Of a DNA stretch of 64,000 nucleotides, positions 58,667-64,000 are shown piece after piece (the stretch's first letter is position 1; each line of letters starts with the position of its first letter). This stretch comes from Bemisia tabaci. Taxonomy: Eukaryota; Arthropoda; Insecta; Hemiptera; Aleyrodidae. The notes under the pieces are model-generated. The model was given only the letters and a program-made list of their open reading frames with translations, had not been told where the DNA came from and did no database searches. Where the stretch lies: the NCBI RefSeq assembly GCF_918797505.1, contig NC_092794.1, positions 66,315,345 through 66,379,344 on the forward strand. Direction: 5' to 3'. Made by a program: the position numbers and the translations under genes.

Positions 58667-58879
58667 GGAAACTTTCAGGAATTCCTACCTGAAATTTTCT
58701 TTGGTAAAGTTAGGTTCTTTCATCGAAGACTCTCTGATGAAAAACGACGATTTGTATTAGTTCAATTTTCTCTTCGCAATAAAAGAGATGCGAGGAGAGC
58801 CACGAAGAGAGCACACCATTGAAATGCCTATCAACACACATTCATGAAAGGAACTAAACATTATTATTAATAAGCGCTA

Positions 58880-59190
58880 AAGTACTCAAGTTGCTAAAAT
58901 CTCCGGGTAAAATCCAGCTGCACTTGAGCCGGCCGGTAATTAATCACGAGCACTTTTTTCTGGGGCCGAGAGCGGCGCGGTGCGTCGGCCTAACGCCCAA
59001 CATGGGCTCCGGCCCGTCACTCAAATTATTAATAATGATCCGAATATTGAAAAGCGCACTGCATTGCAGTACCAAGGGAGAGCCCCGCAATTGGTTCACA
59101 CCGTTAACCATGGTAAGCATGGATTTTTGAGCGAAGCAGGGCTCACGACGGAATCGGATCGTCAGGTCCTCCCGAAGGGTCCTAGCTGTC
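58880..59190. promoter_or_regulatory. Candidate conserved regulatory island in Iroquois intron 1
   Basis: GC-rich unique sequence with AGCTGCACTTGAGCCGGCCG, GGTAATTAATCACGAGC, CAAATTATTAATAATGATCC and CCGTTAACCATGGTAAG. It carries open frames on both strands but no recognisable protein. Confidence 0.4.
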
Positions 59191-59192
59191 CA

Positions 59193-59472
59193 CGCTGCGG
59201 GTTGATTATTGAAATTGATAGACAAAGCAATAGACAAAGGAGACAAAAGAGATATCGAGGGACCCTATTGGTGGAAGAGGGTGGTTGCAATGGACAAAGG
59301 ACTAGGTGATAGACTATAACTGACGGCAACCCACGAGAGACCCGAAAATTAGTCCATCATTATCTCCCTTAGTCTATAGGAACCATCCATTTCAACCAAT
59401 AGGATTGATTTATACTCCTTATGTCTTCTTTGTCTATTGCTTTGTCTATCAATTTCAACAATCGGCCCGCTG
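59193..59472. mobile_element. MITE family K, copy 4
   Basis: CGCTGCGGGTTGATTATTGA...CAACAATCGGCCCGCTG, with AGACAAAGCAATAGACAAAG and its inverse. Confidence 0.83.
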
Positions 59473-59507
59473 GTGAGTACTTTGGCCGCCAGATCCAACT
59501 TTAAATT

Positions 59508-59981
59508 GGACTGCGTTGAGCAGAAAGGAACCAAGCCCTACGGCCAAAAACCGGGCATTTAATTTTTTACGTGGTAACCGTTGCATGCGGATATCTGTGC
59601 CAATTTCAGTGGATTTTCTGCATGGTGCGAAGCAAATTTCTTTTAATTTTCTTTTTAATACACTGCGGAACAAAAGACATTGGATCTAGAGTCCAGACTC
59701 CTAGAAACATCGACAAGAAAAAGTACTCTTGATTCAATCAGAATCTAGCTTAAATCAAGAACCAAGCCTCTTAATTTAAGCGGATTTCGTTTTGATTCAA
59801 GCTAAAATCCGATTGAATCAAGAGTATTTTTTCTTGTCAATGTTTTCAAGAGTCTGGACTCTAGATCCAATGTGTTTTTTTCCCAGTTTAAGCACATACG
59901 TGCTTTTGTAAAAAATTAAATTACCCCGTTAAATGTTGCAAGAGCTGATGTGGCTTGGTTCCTTTCTGCTAAACGCGGTCC
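59508..59981. mobile_element. MITE family G, copy 3, with a family C element inside
   Basis: GGACTGCGTTGAGCAGAAAG...CTTTCTGCTAAACGCGGTCC, flanked by AATT/AACT. The interior is split by the C element at 59661-59888. Confidence 0.85.
59661..59888. mobile_element. Foldback MITE, family C, copy 3, nested in G
   Basis: CACTGCGGAACAAAAGACAT...ATGTGTTTTTTTCCCAGTT, flanked by TA inside the G element. Arms GGATCTAGAGTCCAGACTC and GAGTCTGGACTCTAGATCC. Confidence 0.88.
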
Positions 59982-60069
59982 AACTGAACTACATTATGTA
60001 CGATTCGGAACCAATATTTCAGACTCGTCCGTAAAATCACTTAACTGCATGGGGAATCTAATGGTATAC

Positions 60070-60315
60070 ATATCAATGGACAAAGTGCGAAACCGCGTAA
60101 CTCTGTTTGCTACGTTGCAGACTTCCTATCTTATTTTATTTTGTCCTTTGGAAAACTAATCAACGTAATTTTTTGAAAATTCCTTGATATTCCTTATCTT
60201 TCAGCAGAATATTCTGTGAAGATTCCAAGCTATGACACTTTCTTGTTTTTTTTTCGGGAAAATGAGGAGGGAGCGAGAATTATGAAACACTGTAATTTCA
60301 GATACGTTGTTTTGC
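60070..60315. mobile_element. Degenerate family J element
   Basis: It keeps AAACCGCGTAACTCTGTTTG, CTACGTTGCAGACTTCC and a J-type order (GGAAAACTAATCAACG). The right end is weak. Confidence 0.6.
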
Positions 60316-62117
60316 ACCTTGGCGATCGGTTTTTTGCTTGAAATCGTGGTTCTTTACTGCAAACGTAGTGCAAATATTAACGTCCTCCTTTTAAAGTTTT
60401 GTCGGTCGACGGGTGAAATTATAGGTGCGAATTTCTGTCCGAGAATATGCGCAAAATTTTACGACTTGGACATCACCCTCACTTGGCGAGAACTCGAAAA
60501 TTGATGGAATAATACTGTCTCCAAAAAAGTGAGTCATTGCGCGTCAGCGGATTTTTGCTCTTATCCACGAGTTCTCATCGAATAATAGCAGTATGCAAAA
60601 CGGCGATGTTTGAAAGAGGTTTTGGGGCAAAAATTTAAAACTTCGCTTATCCTCGGACCCGCATATCTTCATTTTAACTTGGCGCAAAAATGGAAAACCG
60701 AGAATATGTGAAACGGCATCAAATATATTTGTACATTGTGAGTCATTTATCGCCATGTGTATTACGGGGAAAAAATTGAATCAATGTTTAGGAGTACCCT
60801 CAATCTTCGATAAAATTTTTGTGCAGTTAAAATCTGACAAATTATAAGAAAATTGGTTCTTTTTTTCTTGGCAGTGTATCCTAAGAGTGTTACGTGTTCT
60901 TAAAGTAAAATTAAACTTGTGACTTAATTAGTATTTTTCATTCCTACAATAACAAAATTTAACTTAGGAGATTTGAATGGTTATTTCTAAACTCAGCTTT
61001 CATAAAATGTATCACTCATAAGGGAGAGATTGATATAAAAAAAAATTGAAATCATTGTTTTATTCTTATAAAATGCACCTAAAAATGGCTACAAATAACT
61101 TGTTAAATTATATAAATGTATCAAATGAATGATATGATGAAAAAGTAATAAATATCTTATAGTATCTTAAATTCAACACAAATGGATGTCATTTTTTTTT
61201 TATCTCTAGAGACTTGAGTCTTAAATTATTTAAATTTTCTGAAAGTTATATTTAAAATTTGAGTTTAATAAGCTTCGCGCTTAGCATATATTCCCAGCAG
61301 ATTAACTTGCGTAGGAACATAAAATTGCAGGCAGAATAGTGAAGGCAAATGTCAATAATCACCCGAAGTATGGAAAATCAGTGAATTAGTTTGCTCAATC
61401 TTACTACTTCCTTCCCTCCTTTTTTAATGCAAATCCAAATGTAGAATTTTGCTCGTGGACTTTACAAAAAAAAAAAATTGGCCGGAATGGGTCCGTCGCG
61501 CTAAATTTTCAATTTTAAAGCCTCAGAAAATTTAATTATTTCTGCCTCATAATTAATGCTTCTAGTATCCAGGTCCAAAGGTTGAATGGGCCTCTAGACA
61601 AGACACGAATTAAAGTCTAGCGCCACTTGTTCCGTCCTTATAATTTCACGCAAAAATGAATCGCGCAACATAAAATCTGGAAAAATGATTCCGTCATAAA
61701 ATAAATGATTATTTATAAGTAAAATTGGTTGAATGGCCAAAATAAAAATGACATCATTTGTATAACCTAACTTTATTCCATTTATATTGTTAATGTAGAC
61801 AGCTTTTATCGGAAACTTACTGAGGCTCATCAACTTTGAACCGAGATTCGATGGTTTGAATCCTTACACATATGACTCAATGCTATAGTCTAAGTTTAAA
61901 GACTATTATCGTGCTCAAAAGGATTTTTCTTGTCTTCGAATTTTTAAGGAGAAAATGACGTGCAACTTGTTGAATTCAAAAATACTCTTCTCTTATTGTT
62001 TTCAAAAATGCAACTTAGTGCATTCTGCTGATTTCGGTCCTAATGGCAACCTAGACGAGCGGTTATACCACGGAAATTTTTAACTGTGAATATTCCAGAC
62101 TACGGTATAATATTCTA

Positions 62118-62323
62118 CACCGAATATAAAATTACAGACTATATAGAATAGACATACCACCCGCTCCGGGCTTAGCGGCCGAAAGTTCCGGGTGCTAGAA
62201 CCGTATCCGTGACTGTTCCGGGAGCTACGCCCGGAACTTTCGACCCCTTCGCCCGGAACGCGGACGGTATGTCTATATAGCCCATAAGTACGGCTTCCAC
62301 GGCCGGAGTTTTTTCTTTCAGTG
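62118..62323. mobile_element. MITE family D, copy 3
   Basis: CGGCTTCCACGGCCGGAGTT...TTTCTTTCAGTG on the right. Central inverted repeats GAAAGTTCCGGGTGC and GCCCGGAACTTTC. The left end is decayed. Confidence 0.75.
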
Positions 62324-62368
62324 TGCGAATTTTCAACTGTGACAATTCCGTGGATGAAAAATGCGCCA

Positions 62369-62784
62369 CACTGAAAAAAAATTCTCGGCATTTTTACCAA
62401 GGTCCGTTGGTACCTTTACCATCTCACTTTTTTTTACCAATTATTGGTAATTTTACCAAGACAGACTGGTAAGCTTACCTAAAAACCGGTATTTTTACTG
62501 ATTTTTTTCAGGTAAGAATACCACTTTTATTGGTAATCAATTCCCGGTAACTTTGCCATTTTATCTCGGTAATTCTACCACAGTCGATAAAAAATATTGG
62601 CGTTTTTACCAAGGTCCAGTAAAATTACCGAGAAAAATCAATAATTTTACCGAGATTTCTCCGTAAAATTACCAATTCCAAAAATGGTAATTTTACCAAG
62701 AAAAAACTGGGATCATATAGAACTCTGAATTCTTGGTAATTTTACCCTTTTCTTAGTAAAAACACCGAGGTTTTTTTTTCAGTG
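62369..62784 (-). mobile_element. MITE family B, copy 3 (inverted)
   Basis: CACTGAAAAAAAATTCTCGG...AACACCGAGGTTTTTTTTTC then AGTG, flanked by CA/CA. It is the reverse complement of copies 1 and 2 and highly similar. Confidence 0.88.
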
Positions 62785-62849
62785 CATGAGTTGGCAACGG
62801 CGTGATTTGCGTGCGATTTCGAAGCGTGCATTTGTCTCAAATGAGTGCT

Positions 62850-63170
62850 CATAACGTCTAAATATCGGAGCCAGGAGCGGCGCGGGGTTCACGGCAGCGC
62901 AGAGCCGATAAATAAATCGTCACCGAGGTAAATGAATGGGCGTCATAAAGCGGAAAAAAGTAAATAAACACGTCTCCACTCATCAAGCATCATCCCGGGA
63001 TGCAGGAGGGTAGGGTGGACCAGAGGGCGGGGGGAGGGGGCGGGGGCGGTGGGTGAAAAATAACCTCGACTCACCAATTCACGACTCCCCCGGTCCCCCG
63101 AAGCGGATCACCCGTTTCACGGATCCGCAATAATTTGCCCCCCCCCCCGCCCCCACCCCGGGCCCCTCAG
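62850..63170. promoter_or_regulatory. Candidate conserved regulatory island in Iroquois intron 1
   Basis: GC-rich unique DNA with GCCGATAAATAAATCGTCAC, GTAAATGAATGGGCGTCATA and AAGTAAATAAACACG, then G- and C-rich runs. No coding is seen. Confidence 0.4.
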
Positions 63171-64000
63171 GATCATCTTCCTGTTATTGATGCGTTGCAA
63201 CTTGCACTTGCAGTCCTTCTGGGCCCCGTAAAACTGAAAATAATTCTAAAATAATTTAAAAATACTCTTAGGTTCCTGTCATGCGGAGACACACTTTTAT
63301 TTGGCAAGGTAAATTTTTGGAAACATTGTTGATAACCATTCAATTTCTACAAGTTTTAAATTTAAATTTTGAAGTCGCTCACGTGACAATTTTTAGAAAA
63401 ATATCGAAATTTATTTCGGAAAGTTTGTAGTGTATTCATTTTAAACAGATGAATGCTACTTTAAAAACGTCTAAAAATAATTGTAAAATATGTCCAAAAT
63501 ATTGTTGTCAAAGATACACTAGCGGAATTACCGATGATTAGAAAAATGCAAACGTCCGGAAAAATGCTTAATTTACCTGGCGCTTAAAAAAATTGTCTTA
63601 TAATATTGACAGGTTATGTTTAAAAGTAATCTAAAAGCCTGCGTTAGAAATAATATTGTCATCGAGATTACCCGGAAATTTTTCAGTAATGCTCAGTTTT
63701 GATTTTAGAATATTTCATCCCTTCCAAAAAATTCCCTCCGGCTAGATCGCTGAATAAATAAGAAATAATTTTGAAGGATATTTTTAGTGATAATTTCAAA
63801 CACCTTGACTTTCCAATCAAGTTAAAGTTAAGTAGAGTTTACTTGTGCAGGAAATAGAGGACATTTAATTTTAATAGTATTTTGCATCTGTGGAAGAACC
63901 TCATTGCGCTCATAGTATCGTCAACCAAAAATAACCCAGTCGACAGCGATAACTAGCGTCGCTTTAGCTCAGGTCTGGGTTTTTTTTTTTTTTTTTTTTT

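Larger units (their letters stand above)
55651..64000 (+). other. Iroquois intron 1 (incomplete)
   Basis: No second exon with homeobox-like coding was found up to the window end. The intron carries K elements (58406-58666, 59193-59472), G3 with nested C3 (59508-59981), a J remnant (60070-60315), D3 (62118-62323), B3 (62369-62784) and two GC-richer single-copy islands (58880-59190 and 62850-63170). From 55660 to 58400 and from 60316 to 62117 I see only AT-rich sequence. The window ends in a run of about 25 T. Confidence 0.5.

Noticed and set aside
1..64000. tRNA, rRNA, CRISPR, integrase or intact transposase genes
   Set aside because: Looked for on both strands by characteristic motifs; none could be supported. 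All mobile elements here appear non-autonomous.

Overview
This is a eukaryotic window, almost certainly from an insect. It is AT-rich, nearly gene-free and dense in short non-autonomous DNA transposons (MITEs and foldbacks), with long introns and a few GC/CpG-rich islands that look like promoters or enhancers. The MITE complement reminds me of a sap-feeding hemipteran such as the whitefly Bemisia tabaci, but that is a guess from memory and not proved by the sequence.

Two genes can be named. (1) Minus strand, 4964 down to 2696: the first three coding exons of a Sowah (sosondowah, ankyrin-repeat) gene. The N-terminal winged-helix-like SOWAH domain is split over exons 1-3 and is followed by a tandem SQDxxNRY repeat and proline-rich SH3-type motifs. 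The ankyrin exons must lie beyond position 1. (2) Plus strand, about 54990 to 55650: the probable promoter, 5' UTR and first coding exon of an Iroquois-class (Irx: araucan/caupolican/mirror) homeobox gene. The short N-terminal exon reads MSAYPQFGYTYPAPSSQ and ends at a GT donor. The homeobox exons lie past 64000.

The genes are divergent, with about 50.6 kb between their start codons. Irx-Sowah linkage is a known ancient bilaterian genomic regulatory block, in which Sowah is the bystander and much non-coding DNA regulates Irx. The space between them therefore reads as an Irx regulatory landscape. It contains several GC-richer, apparently single-copy islands with clustered homeodomain-like TAAT/ATTA and TTTAT sites (about 12.0-12.5, 30.7-31.8, 39.4-39.8, 43.1-43.6, 47.7-48.1, 58.9-59.2 and 62.8-63.2 kb). 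It also holds a CpG-rich promoter-like region at 17.3-18.2 kb and a candidate coding first exon at 24163-24279 whose gene I cannot name.

Most of the rest is mobile-element debris. I distinguish at least a dozen families: (A) CTGCCGTGC..., 4-bp target duplications; (B, C, D and others) different inserts sharing CACTG-A(n)...T(n)-CAGTG ends, mostly at TA; (E) TA-flanked CAGGGTGATC elements, including a 1-kb near-perfect palindrome; (F, M) foldbacks sharing a TTTAAACCTATGG core, M being hAT-type with perfect 8-bp target duplications; (G, H, I) related families with GGAACCA ends; (J, K, L) further foldbacks; and (N) a unit of about 280 bp that occurs as tandem dimers. Several are nested, giving a relative order of insertion. 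I found no rRNA, tRNA, CRISPR array or intact transposase gene.
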